Shown here piece by piece: positions 35,558-45,706 of a stretch of DNA of 64,000 nt. The notes beneath the pieces are model-generated. The model worked only from the letters and a program-made list of their open reading frames with translations. It did no database searches and was not told the DNA's origin. Within the stretch, counting starts at the first letter, position 1. Every line of letters starts with the position of its first letter. The position numbers were made by a program, and so were the translations under genes. Location: contig NC_033625.1 of assembly GCF_001540865.1 (NCBI RefSeq), forward strand, positions 7,725,677-7,789,676, in the 5' to 3' direction. Origin of the DNA: Ananas comosus (lineage: Eukaryota; Streptophyta; Magnoliopsida; Poales; Bromeliaceae).

Positions 35558-35972
35558 CACTTTTTTCTTTATATGTTGTTAGCTTGCTTTTTTATTCTGG
35601 GAAAATTGATCATGTAACATACATGCTTCATTAAAGTTATATACAGAAAAATTCAGGGATGATATTGTGAAGTTGTACGACGACCTCGTCAGATATAGGC
35701 CGTTTTGAAATAGGCCCTCAGCTTCATTGTTTTAATTAGACACCCAATTACAATTAATTTTATTAATTGAGTTATTCTAGTTAGACGAGTTAACAAGTTT
35801 TGTTAAATTCAGTGGTTCTATTAACTCTTAGCTGTTTATTCCTCTATTTTTATTTATTTAAAAGCAAAACTTTTTATTTATTTGGTTGAAATTTACTTAG
35901 TTGGGGAAGATGAAAAGTTTAAAGATGCCGGTTATGAATAATAAAGCTTATGGGACTTTTCAGAAGTCCTGT

Positions 35973-36361
35973 TGTGACACCCCACTTTTTAGGGTTATCC
36001 ATCTTAAAACTACTTTAGCCTTAGCACATTTACCTCTTTTAAGCTCTTTTAAGCTGATGCTTAATATGTTTTAGTTGAATTAAGAGGTTTGATCCTATTG
36101 TATTTCATATATAGGACTGTTTTATATAGTGGATAGTTCTAAGTCAGAGAACCTTGCTCTGCGTGCTATATAACTCTAGTTCAGTCAAGACTCATCTTAT
36201 ATTTTTTTGATGGCGATTGGCTCTAATACCACTATGACATCCCACTTGTTAGAGAGTCATTCATCCTAAAATTACTTTAGTCCAAGCATGCTTAATTTTT
36301 TTAAATTTTTTGGGCCTAAGTACTGTCTAATTTGTTATAGCCGAGTTAAGAAGTTTAGTCC
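35973..36361 (-). mobile_element. TRIM-like element, one LTR plus truncated second LTR
   Basis: One LTR starts near 35973 (tgtgacaccccac on the plus strand). A second related copy starts near 36233 (tatgacatcccac) and both continue with catcctaaaactactttag-like sequence. Between them, gctctaatacca (36220-36231) is the reverse complement of an initiator-Met primer-binding site, placing it next to the right-hand LTR on the minus strand. The right LTR ends where a (TA)n array begins. A related LTR fragment lies at 50438-50521. Confidence 0.6.
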
Positions 36362-36385
36362 TATTATATATATATATATATATAG
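36362..36385. repeat. (TA)n microsatellite
   Basis: Alternating TA at the left edge of the second palindromic-element cluster. Confidence 0.9.
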
Positions 36386-36597
36386 AACTAGGCTAATATA
36401 CTATTAATAGCACCAAGTCATTGGTGCTACCAAGTTTTTGGCTATAGGATTAAGAGATGTGCTGTTAGGATGATGTGGGCCCTCTAGGGTTAAGTGGGTG
36501 GTTGGTTGAATAGTATGATCTAACAGGTGAAAATGATCAAAATGATAGATTTAACGACGGAAAACTTGGTAGCACCAAGTGCTTCGTGTTATTAATA

Positions 36598-36598
<1 letters not shown>
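36386..36598. mobile_element. about 215-bp palindromic (TA)n-associated MITE
   Basis: It starts aactaggctaatatactatt, with hairpin gcaccaagtcattggtgc and core gatgtgggccctctagggtt. The right hairpin is gcaccaagtgcttcgtgt, and the element ends in ttaatagta against (TA)n. Confidence 0.75.

Positions 36599-36640
<42 letters not shown>
36599..36640. repeat. (TA)n microsatellite
   Basis: Uninterrupted TA repeat. Confidence 0.95.
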
Positions 36641-36641
<1 letters not shown>

Positions 36642-36713
36642 CTAGGCTGGAATACTATCAAAGACAACTTGGTAGCACGGAGCGCTCCGTGCTACCGATA
36701 GTATAGTAGCCTA

Positions 36714-36718
<5 letters not shown>
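36641..36718. mobile_element. 78-bp minimal palindromic element in (TA)n
   Basis: It consists of the two family ends (actaggctggaatactatc and gatagtatagtagcctaattct) with little else than one perfect 26-bp palindrome (36671-36696, half-site ggtagcacggagc). (TA)n lies on both sides. It looks like an internal-deletion derivative of the long element type at 39271. Confidence 0.75.

Positions 36719-36751
<33 letters not shown>
36719..36751. repeat. (TA)n microsatellite
   Basis: Uninterrupted TA repeat between two elements. Confidence 0.95.
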
Positions 36752-36752
<1 letters not shown>

Positions 36753-36928
36753 AGGCTGGAATACTATCAATAGAACCAAGCTATTAGTGTTATTAGTTTT
36801 TTAGCCCTTAGATTGAGAAATGTACGGTTAGGATGATGTGGGCCCCTAGGGTTGAGTGGGTGCTTGAATCTAACGGTGTAAAACTCGATAGCACCAATCC
36901 CTTGATGCTATTAATAGTATTCCAGTCG

Positions 36929-36931
<3 letters not shown>
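36752..36931. mobile_element. about 180-bp palindromic (TA)n-associated MITE
   Basis: It begins ctaggctggaatactatca, has core gatgtgggcccctagggttg and ends ttaatagtattccagtcgga against (TA)n. It is shorter than relatives because of a deletion in the right half. Confidence 0.75.
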
Positions 36932-36963
<32 letters not shown>

Positions 36964-37464
36964 NNNNNNNNNNNNNNNNNNNNNNNNNNNNNNNNNNNNN
37001 NNNNNNNNNNNNNNNNNNNNNNNNNNNNNNNNNNNNNNNNNNNNNNNNNNNNNNNNNNNNNNNNNNNNNNNNNNNNNNNNNNNNNNNNNNNNNNNNNNNN
37101 NNNNNNNNNNNNNNNNNNNNNNNNNNNNNNNNNNNNNNNNNNNNNNNNNNNNNNNNNNNNNNNNNNNNNNNNNNNNNNNNNNNNNNNNNNNNNNNNNNNN
37201 NNNNNNNNNNNNNNNNNNNNNNNNNNNNNNNNNNNNNNNNNNNNNNNNNNNNNNNNNNNNNNNNNNNNNNNNNNNNNNNNNNNNNNNNNNNNNNNNNNNN
37301 NNNNNNNNNNNNNNNNNNNNNNNNNNNNNNNNNNNNNNNNNNNNNNNNNNNNNNNNNNNNNNNNNNNNNNNNNNNNNNNNNNNNNNNNNNNNNNNNNNNN
37401 NNNNNNNNNNNNNNNNNNNNNNNNNNNNNNNNNNNNNNNNNNNNNNNNNNNNNNNNNNNNNNNN
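36964..37464. other. assembly gap (501 N)
   Basis: Run of N that starts in a (TA)n array and ends inside a long palindromic element. Its length is probably arbitrary. Confidence 0.99.
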
Positions 37465-37597
37465 AAATTTAGTTTTCAAATACTTTCAATAGTGTAGATC
37501 AAGTTTAACAGAGCCGATCGTCAATTTGGAAGCCGCATCATCGAAAACAACTTGGTAGCACGGAGCGCTCCGTGCTACCGATAGCATAGTAGCCGGA

Positions 37598-37602
<5 letters not shown>
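37465..37602. mobile_element. right arm of a long palindromic element, cut by the gap
   Basis: It contains gagccgatcgtcaatttgg, catcatcgaaaacaac and the perfect 26-bp palindrome with half-site ggtagcacggagc (37554-37579), ending tagtagccggactct before (TA)n. It matches the right arm of 39271-39800. Confidence 0.75.

Positions 37603-37645
<43 letters not shown>
37603..37645. repeat. (TA)n microsatellite
   Basis: Uninterrupted TA repeat. Confidence 0.95.
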
Positions 37646-37647
<2 letters not shown>

Positions 37648-38182
37648 CGGCTACTATCCTATTAATAGGATTGGGACCATTGTCCTATCAAGTCGTTTTT
37701 AATTATCGACACTCCAAATTGTTAATCGGCACCGTTGAAATTGATCTATACTATAAAAAATATTTAAAAACCGAAATTTGTAATTTTTGAAAATCATTAT
37801 CAAGTTTATTGAAGAGTCAAAAAATGAACGGCCATAAATGAATAACCTTCTTAAAATAGAAGTTAGACTTTCTCAAATCATGATCATAGTTATCAAATAT
37901 TATCTAAATAGGATAAAAAATTTTCTATCAAAAATTCATGCAGTTTGGATTGCTCTCTATCGTTAAACAAGCAAACGGCTCATATAGGCTGTTAAAAATT
38001 GTCGATTTTACGATCCTTTGATCACTATGTAAATGATTTTTAAAATTTTTGAAATTTAGTTTCTAAATATTTCAAATACTCTAAATCAACTTTAATAGTT
38101 TCGATCATCGATTTGGCATCTCCATCATCAAGAACGACTTGATAGGACAATGGTCTCTATCCTATTAATATGATAGTAGAGG
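37646..38182. mobile_element. long palindromic (TA)n-associated element, tcctatcaag variant
   Basis: The left end gtgcggctactatcctatta is inverted at the right (taatatgatagtagaggtg). Inside are ttgtcctatcaagtcg and its inverted partner cgacttgataggacaa, with inner arms as in the other long elements. It is the complete relative of the half copy at 4994. Confidence 0.7.
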
Positions 38183-38554
38183 TGAATTTATATATTATAT
38201 ATATATATATATATAATAAATATATATATATATAATATTATAATTATTAGTATATAACCCTTAGTCATGGGTCTTCTAAACACATGTATTAACGACTTTT
38301 CATTTTTTTTCTTTATATTTAAAGGCAGGGTTGGGGACCAGACCCCTTAGTCATGTGGTCTTCCTTGCAACCATTAGTAGACATCTTTTCTATTTTTTTT
38401 TCTATATAATTAAAGGAGGAACTTGAGGAACCCTCAGGTGACATCCTGCCCCCAACCCTCCACTTCCATTCCATCTCTCATTCAACTGGCTCGAAAAGCT
38501 TGGTAGCACCAATGATTGGTGCTATTAATAGCATACATAGTCTATTTCTATATA
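38183..38554. other. TA tract and low-complexity spacer
   Basis: A TA array to about 38240, then sequence with two similar blocks (tcatgggtcttctaa and tcatgtggtcttcctt) and a short tggtagcaccaatgattggtgctatt relic of a MITE end near 38502-38530. Confidence 0.4.
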
Positions 38555-38815
38555 TATTATTAGAATTAGGCTGAAAATACTTATTAATAGTAAACGTATC
38601 TTCCTATCAAGTTTTATAAGTCCGCTTGATGAAAAATTAGGGCAGGATGATATTAGATCGGTTAAGTTGATGGTCCCCCTAGGGTTAGTGGTCCCCGCAC
38701 TGTGTTATAGTATTTAATCCAATGGTTAGAAATAATTGAAAAGAGTTGATCCAAAGGCTAAAAAATGTAGGCAACATATAGGATTTTGCTACTAATAGTA
38801 GCCAGTCAACTATAT
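38555..38815. mobile_element. decayed (TA)n-associated MITE
   Basis: It starts attaggctgaaaatacttatt, retains the core gatggtccccctagggttag and ends ctactaatagtagccagtcaac. It is related to the truncated copy at 3446. Confidence 0.55.
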
Positions 38816-39182
38816 ATAATATAATTATATATATATAATATATATATAAATATATATATTATATATATATATAAATTAACTTTATAATAAATTGTATAAC
38901 AGTTTATTAGTAATTAATTTTGATACTTTCAAATTTACAATTGAAATTTTAAATTTTAAATTTAATTTTAAATTTATACTTTAAATTTAATTTAATTTTT
39001 AATTTAACTTATAATATTAAATTTTAATTTTAAATTAAATTCTATTTCTTCTATTTCTATCTTCTTCTTCTATCTTCTTTTCTAATACATAAAGGAGGGT
39101 TGGGAACCTCACGATGACACCTGTCCCAACCCTCCCACTTTATCTCTCCTTCTCTCGTCTCTCTCTCACACACACACCACAC

Positions 39183-39262
<80 letters not shown>

Positions 39263-39270
39263 ATATATAT
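38816..39270. other. TA/AT-rich spacer with long (TA)n at 39183-39270
   Basis: Imperfect TA arrays on both sides of an AT-rich stretch made of ttaaattt/aatttaaa words; short (CA)n near 39165. No gene. Confidence 0.6.
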
Positions 39271-39796
39271 AGAACTAGGCTACTATCTATCGTAGCACGG
39301 AGCGCTCCGTGCTACCAAGTTGTTTCGATGATCGGCTTCCAAATCGACGATCGCTCCATTAGACTGATCTATACTATTGAAAGTATTTAAAAACTAAATT
39401 TCATAATTTCGAATATCATTTACCTATCAAACAAGTATCTAAAATTGAACGCTAGAAATAAAAATCTAATAAATGATATAAAAAATTAAATTCAAGATCA
39501 AATATACTGATCTTACTCTAAATAGTGAAAGAATTTTTACATAAAATTTTCATCGCATTTGATTTGTTTACAACCGTTAAACCACAAACACACGACATCG
39601 CCATTTAAAATTGTCAATTTGAGATTTTTTGATCACTAGTAATATAAATTCGAAAAAATCTGAAATTTAGTTTTCAAATACTTTCAATAAGCGTAGATCA
39701 ATTTAACGAGCGATCGTCGATTTGGGAAGCCGCATCATCGAAAACAACTTTGGTAGCACGACGCTCCGTGCTACCGATAGCATAGTATACCGACTC

Positions 39797-39800
<4 letters not shown>
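39271..39800. mobile_element. long palindromic (TA)n-associated element, gcgctc variant
   Basis: Left hairpin gtagcacggagcgctccgtgctac (perfect 24-bp dyad). Right hairpin is a slightly decayed copy (gtagcacgacgctccgtgctac). Inner arms share gatcggcttcc and gacgatcg with copies 1-3. Many single-base deletions relative to relatives suggest either age or consensus errors. (TA)n lies on both sides. Confidence 0.75.
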
Positions 39801-39841
<41 letters not shown>

Positions 39842-40801
39842 ATATATATTATATATATATAAAATTAATTTTATTAATAAAATGTATAACAGCTTATTAA
39901 TAATTAAATTTGCATAGAATTTAAAATTTTGATTCTTTCAAATTTTAAAATTTTAAATTTAAATTCTATTTTAATTTTAACTTATAATATTTAATATTTT
40001 AATTTAAATTCTAAATTATAATAATATTAACTTATAATATAATTAATTAATTTTATATAATATCGCATAATAAATCACGTAAATAAAATCTAAACCTAAT
40101 AGATATAATTTAAATCGCGTAAAATATCATGTATAAAAAAAAATATAATATTTAAATTTCAGGAGTAAAATTTTGAAATATATTGTATTTCTGTGTATAT
40201 ATAATTAATTTTATTAAACAATTTTTTACAATTTTATGTTCCTTCTATTTATTGATTTTTAAAATTATTTTGATAGATTTACCTCAAATCCTTTTCATAT
40301 GTATTTTATAAAATAAATTGTTGTATAAATTTACTTTGCGCATATATCAATTTTAATGACTTTTATTTAAATAGATTTAACTATTAAATTATTTTTTATA
40401 TAACTTTTATTTAATTAATAATTAGATTTATAAAACTATATAAAACTATTAAAAAAATAAAATTTATTATAAAATTATTTTTATGTCCGTAGCATCGCGC
40501 AGATATTTCAGTAGTTAGGCACTAATGTGGTGACTTACTCATCACTGAATAAACCCAAAATATTGGGGGCAAATTATAATTTGTTAAAACCAGTTATCTA
40601 AGATAACCATTAAGAGGGTGTAACTATTGTTACCTTTTTACCTCCACTAATGTAATAATAAAATATTATTAATTATTATACACTAATTTTATTTTATTTA
40701 TTAATTAACTAGATAAATAATTAACCACTTGATTTAATAGATATTTAATTAACTATTTAAGTAATTAATTTATTATTTATAATTAATTAGCTAATTAAAA
40801 A
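39797..40801. other. (TA)n tract then AT-rich spacer
   Basis: TA array to about 39862, then very AT-rich sequence dominated by ttaatta/aattaatt words. No gene. Confidence 0.5.
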
Positions 40802-41062
40802 ATGGCCAATTTGCATAAAAAATTCACAAGTTTTGCGTTTTTACAAAACTGGGCAACTTTTTCAATTTTGCAGATTCGGGTTGGATTTTTCGCCATCAGA
40901 CGAAAATATCCTTATTTCTTTTCTTTCTCTTTCTTTTTTTTTATTCGTTATTTTTTTCTTCCACCACCTCCTCCTTCGCATTGCCCTCCCCATCGCCTCC
41001 TTCTCCTCCGACGAACCCACCTCCTCCTTCTGCCGCCTCTCCCTCTCCCAAGACGACGCCCC

Positions 41063-41453
41063 CACCTCCTCCCCCAGATCCAACCCTCACCCCCACGGCG
41101 CCAATCTCGAAGACTCCCGCGGCGGCGGCGGCAGAGGAAGAGGCCGGGGTTCCCTCTCCGCCGACCACTTCTCCTCCGACCTCCTCTGCGCCGACGCCGT
41201 CGCCGACCTCACGGAGATCGCCAGCCGCATGATTCGCGCTGGGTATGTCCAGGAGCTAAGCCAGATGTACATCGCCGTCTGCCACGATGCCATCGCGGAG
41301 ACCCTCGTCGCCCTCGGTGTCGACAAGATGAGCATCGAGGAGGTCCAGAGGATCGAGTGGAGCATCCTCGACTCCAAGATGAAGAAATGGATCCATGCCC
41401 TCAAGATCGCCGTCCGAGTCATACTCTTCGGCGAAGGAGATGAGAGCGTCTAA
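41063..41453 (+). pseudogene. captured EXO70 exocyst-subunit fragment
   Basis: About 100 residues read through with EXO70-type sequence: LTEIASRMIRAGYVQELSQM, then IAETLVALGVDKMSIEEVQR, and IEWSILDSKMKKWIHALKIA before a stop. In EXO70 proteins this segment precedes the core rod helices; the rest (over 400 residues) is absent. EXO70 is the exocyst subunit that tethers secretory vesicles to the plasma membrane; this fragment cannot do so alone. It may still be transcribed as part of the transposon. Confidence 0.7.
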
Positions 41454-41649
41454 AGAATATAATTTTTTAAGGTGTAAAAAATGGTGTAATGGTGTAAAAA
41501 GGAAAAAAAAAAAGAGGAAGAGGAGGAGAAGGAGAAATTGTGCAATTTTGGGCAAAATGGTGCAAAATTGGGCGAAATGGTGCAATTTTGGGCGAAATTT
41601 GCACAATTTCTCCTCATCTTCCTCCTCCTCTTCCTTCTTCCCCTCCGCT

Positions 41650-41938
41650 TCGCGTGCCGACGGCGCACTTGGGCCGACTCGACTACGACTAGTCCGGCAT
41701 GCTCGGCATCCGGATGCCCCTTACGGTGGTTGCCGAGAACGACAACCGCGCGGCCGTCGCGGGCTTCTCGGATGTCGGCTTCACGCTCGGCTTTCACCGG
41801 ATCGACGTCGCGTTGCTGCGCGCCGCCCTGTTTACGGTCCCGCGCAATAGCTTGTGGCCGCTGCAGTACGACATGCAGGCGGCGCCGGTCCCGCTCGATG
41901 CCGACGCTATGCAAGCCATGGACGCCGACGCTATGTAG
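41650..41938 (+). pseudogene. captured LEA2/NDR1-HIN1-like fragment
   Basis: The frame encodes PLTVVAENDNRAAVAGFSDV, then GFTLGFHRIDVALLRAALFT, VPRNSLWPLQYDMQAAPVPL and DADAMQAMD before a stop. The order (conserved PLTV..ENDN, then LRA..F.VPRNS, then PLD..AMQAMD) resembles the LEA_2 domain of NDR1/HIN1-like membrane proteins. Both ends are missing. The match is from memory and less certain than the EXO70 one. Confidence 0.45.
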
Positions 41939-42230
41939 GCCATGGACGCTATGGGAGAGGGAGAGGCGACGGAAGGAGGAGGTGGGTTCGTCGGCAGAGG
42001 AGGAGGCGATAGGGAGGAGGTGGCGGAGGAGGAGGTGGCGCGTCCTCGAGAAAAAAATAACAAAGGAAAAAACAAAGAAGAGAGAGAAAAAAAAGAAAAG
42101 AGAGAAAGAAAAGGAATAAGAGTATTTTCGTCCGACAGCGAAAAATCAGGCCCGAATCTGTAAAATTGAAAAAAGTGGTCCAATTTTGCAAAACCTCAAA
42201 ACTTGTGAATTTTTTATGCAAATTGGCCAT

Positions 42231-42480
42231 AAAAAATTAATTATTTAGTGTGTCTATGTAATAACTAATATTTATATTGATTAAACTAATTAATACTTTG
42301 ACTAATCTAATTATTTTCTTAACTAATTATGTAACTATTAAATAATTAACTAATTGATTAACTAATTTGTTAATTTATTAAATTACTTGTGGTTAATTAA
42401 TTTATTAATTAATAGCACTCATTATTAATTAATTAATACTAATTAATTTATTAAATAAATTTTATGGTTATCTAACCTTA
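42231..42480. other. AT-rich spacer
   Basis: Composed largely of ttaattaat and taactaatt words, as on the left side of the Pack element. Nothing else seen. Confidence 0.5.
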
Positions 42481-42716
42481 GGGTTAGTTTGGTATTGAGG
42501 ACTATGTGATGTTATTAGATAAAATGAAATTAGGGATAGAATTATATAGGGATATGCTTTTGTGTTCTCCCGTGATTGCAGAAAATATATTATAACCGAC
42601 TCATCATGACATACGGAACACAATATTACGTACGAAAATAGGATATTTTCTCATCGTACTTTCTCACCGCATGTAATGCAATCTCTCCGCAATTCCAAAC
42701 GAAGCCTTACTCATGA
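42481..42716. mobile_element. Tourist-like (PIF/Harbinger) MITE, 236 bp, TSD tta
   Basis: Inverted ends gggttagtttggtattg and caattccaaacgaagcc, flanked by tta at 42478-42480 and 42717-42719. A second copy in the opposite orientation lies at 51738-51968. Non-coding. Confidence 0.8.
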
Positions 42717-45007
42717 ACCTTGCTTTTGAAGTAATGAATTTTATACTCTATTTACAAGGTTGTTTGTTTTCACCGTTCATTTTATGCATTTAGATTTTTT
42801 AGATCACTAGATAAATATAAACAAAATTTTTGAATTACTAAAGTCGACTTCTAGATGGTTTTAAATATTCTAAATCAAGTTAATACTTTCATTTTTAAAT
42901 GAATAATTTTTTTATAATTTACCGACCATACCTAGTATAGTTGATCAAAAATTTGACCGTTGGTATCAGAGGTCCAAAGTTGAGATCTTAGTTGCTTTAT
43001 TTTTTAAGTTGATTTTATTTTTTAAAAAAAATTAATGAAGCAGATAGCACACTAGCTCATTCCGAAAGAAAAATTAATATCTTAGAATTGTTTTTAATGG
43101 ACATCATTATCGTTTTGGTAGAATCTAGCAGAAAAGGCACTAAAATCATGAAAATGAGGGGTTAAACCATTAAAACAAAACTTTTAAAACTTTTAAACTT
43201 TAAACATCCATTTCAAATTATTCTATCTACTTTATATATGTTCTTTAGATTCGCAACGCACTTTGCGTGCACCTTTTCCTTTCAGAGTTTCGTGTTTACT
43301 TTACCTTTCGCCTTAGATTGGTTAAGCTGGTGTCACCTTGTTTTGCGTGAATCTCTTTGCAATATTTTACTTAAAGCATTAATGATTCCTTGCTTCCACC
43401 ATTTATCTTCGAAAATAAAAAAAAAAATCCTCCACTTTTTTTATTAATATTAATTGTTTAAGCATCAATATTTTTTGCTAATTTTTTTGTGAATCACAGA
43501 AGTATATACATCTCTCTCTACAAGGGGAAAAAAAAATTATTAAAATGGTAAACTCTTTTTAAGTAATGAATCAAGTTTTAATGAGTGCATCATTTTTGTA
43601 AGCTCTGGAACTCTTATCAAAGTTTTATTTGACACCTAATATTTCACTGGCTAAAAATACTAGAAAACCCCCTTTCTTTTTTATTCTTTATATCCTCGTT
43701 TGTAATACGGTTGTAATACAGCTTTAAATTAAGGAATCGCGCCCCTGCTACCAAATGGGTTGTGGGTTCAAGTTTTAAGAGATTGTTTGGTCCGAATTTT
43801 ATAGGTGCAGTTTGCAGAAGCTGAATCAAAATAGGTGTTTGATCAGAATATAAGGCTGATACTATTGTTGTTCGTAGACTCTAAAAATTATATTTATTTA
43901 ATTTTTTAACAATTTCGACTACTCAAGAGAGTTTGATAGAATAATTGTATGTCCTATAATAGAGATTGGGGAATGATTCTAAAAGAGTAATGAAAAAAAT
44001 AGCAATTACAATGGGGTGGGTAATGCTTAATATGAAAATTGTAAGGGATAAATATGCCAAAAAAATTAATGCTCTCTCTCTCTCTCTTTTGCACATATTC
44101 CATCTCTCTCTCTCTCTGGTGTTGATTGTTGAAAGCCTGAACTGTATAAATGGGCCCTCAAGTCCTCAACAGCCAACATTAATAATTTTTTTATTAATTT
44201 GTTTTAGTTATTTTTTTTTTCTTTGACTTATTCTAGGTTGTTAAAAACTTGATGATTTTTATATTTTACTATTAGTAACTTTGGATAAAAAGCTCCCATA
44301 ACAAACTTCTCTCTAAAATTGTACCACCCTTCAGAAGATAAAGAGTTAGTATAACAAACCTCCAGAAGAAAGGCATGCACCAAATTAGGCCTCCGGAAAT
44401 TTCATAACTAATTTACCCAAAATGTATTTAAGTAGCTCGTTCGAGCGACATAAATTCTCACCCAAATTACCGATAGCAAAAGCAAGTTCATTAAAGGTAA
44501 CAATCTGAACATAGCAGGATTATATCGCAGCAAGAGGTATCTCATTTTCGGCTTGCCAACATATACAATCACTTGAAACTGAAACAGTTCAGGCCGGAAA
44601 AGCAAATGCGTGCGTACAGGAGTAATATCTTCCATCTTACATTTCGACAAAGAAGAAAGTCGCAGCAACTGATGAAGACTTGACGAGCACATACAATTTT
44701 ATGCTTCAATAAATCAACGAAAATCACTTTGGCTGCTGTCGATAGTCTGACCTCTTGTTTGAAGGTTCGCCTGCCAACTGATGGTTCATTTATTTATAAT
44801 GAATTATTTTCCAAAGTCAAATTTTACAAGTTGTTCGGAACATGAAAGCGAAATTATAAGTACTGTTAAAAAAAAAGATTTTTTTTTTTTCCGCCATGGC
44901 GATAAGGACAGTAATATATGACAAGTTAGAGTTGTTCTCGGCGACTACGGAGAGAACATTAATACTTATCCATTCAAAAATAAACAAAAAATAAATAAAT
45001 GAAAATT

Positions 45008-45012
<5 letters not shown>
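42717..45012. other. intergenic spacer
   Basis: About 42760-42970 looks like a decayed arm of a long palindromic element (caccgttcattttatgc, ctagatggttttaaatattc). A (CT)n tract lies near 44080-44120. No gene is supported; short frames lack domains. Confidence 0.4.
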
Positions 45013-45075
<63 letters not shown>

Positions 45076-45098
45076 ATTTATTTATTTATTTATTTATG
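45013..45098. repeat. (TA)n and (TTTA)n microsatellites
   Basis: About 28 TA units followed by five to six attt units. Confidence 0.95.
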
Positions 45099-45349
45099 AA
45101 GAGAGATAAATATCCATTGCTGAAACACGCATGGTGCATGACGATAGTGGGGCCATCCAACATTTATATTCTTAGTACGATTTATTTAGCACATATTAAT
45201 TAGTCCACAGTGTTTATTTAGCACGGATTTCGGCGCATTACTTTTCGGATTGACTTCAATTCCGCGGGATGCTTATACGGTGGAGGTTTACACCGTTAAT
45301 TTTTAGAATTGAAGGAATAAGTCTGTAAAGTATTTCTGTATTTCTTTTT

Positions 45350-45706
45350 GGGAAAACTTTAAAAACCCCCCTGTGGTTTTGTAATTTCTCACTTTGCCCC
45401 CCTGTGGTTTAAAATGTACCAATTTGCCCCACTGTGGTTTCTTTTTTCTCTTTTTCTTATCAATTTCATTATTTTTTTCCCTTAAATCAGTGATAAAATT
45501 AAAATTAAAGGGTACTAAAGTGAATATTTGATAAATCTAGATGGGTATATGAAGTTTTTTTATATATAATTTAATGAAATATTAACGAAAAAACTACCGA
45601 AAAGATAAAAACGAAACCACAGGGGGACAATTTGATACATTTTAAACCACAGAGGGGCAAAGTGAGAAACTACGAAACCACAAGGGGGGTTTTTGAAGTT
45701 TTTCCT
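45350..45706. mobile_element. palindromic MITE with ccctgtggttt motifs
   Basis: Inverted ends gggaaaactttaaaaacccc and ggtttttgaagtttttcc. Each arm contains three ccctgtggttt-type units (inverted: aaaccacaggg). Non-coding, about 357 bp. Confidence 0.75.

Larger units (their letters stand above)
40802..42230. mobile_element. Pack-type transposon (terminal inverted repeats of about 260 bp) with captured gene fragments
   Basis: 40802-41062 is inverted at about 41950-42230 (outer tip atggccaatttgcat). The outer 150 bp match the terminal module of the foldback element at 19957-27713 (cagattcgg, ttttgcaaaa). The inner part of each repeat is GC-rich and protein-like (ccgacgaacccacctcctcc). Between the repeats lie an EXO70-like fragment, a short inverted spacer (about 41515-41640) and a LEA2-like fragment. 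Flanks are AT-rich (aattaaaaa / aaaaaatta), so a target duplication cannot be defined. Mutator-like affiliation is inferred. Confidence 0.75.

Noticed and set aside
36833..37492. A 219-residue open frame across the gap.
   Set aside because: Almost entirely N-coded; no real sequence supports it.
44408..44692. A 94-residue minus-strand frame.
   Set aside because: No recognisable motif or gene context; consistent with chance in intergenic DNA.
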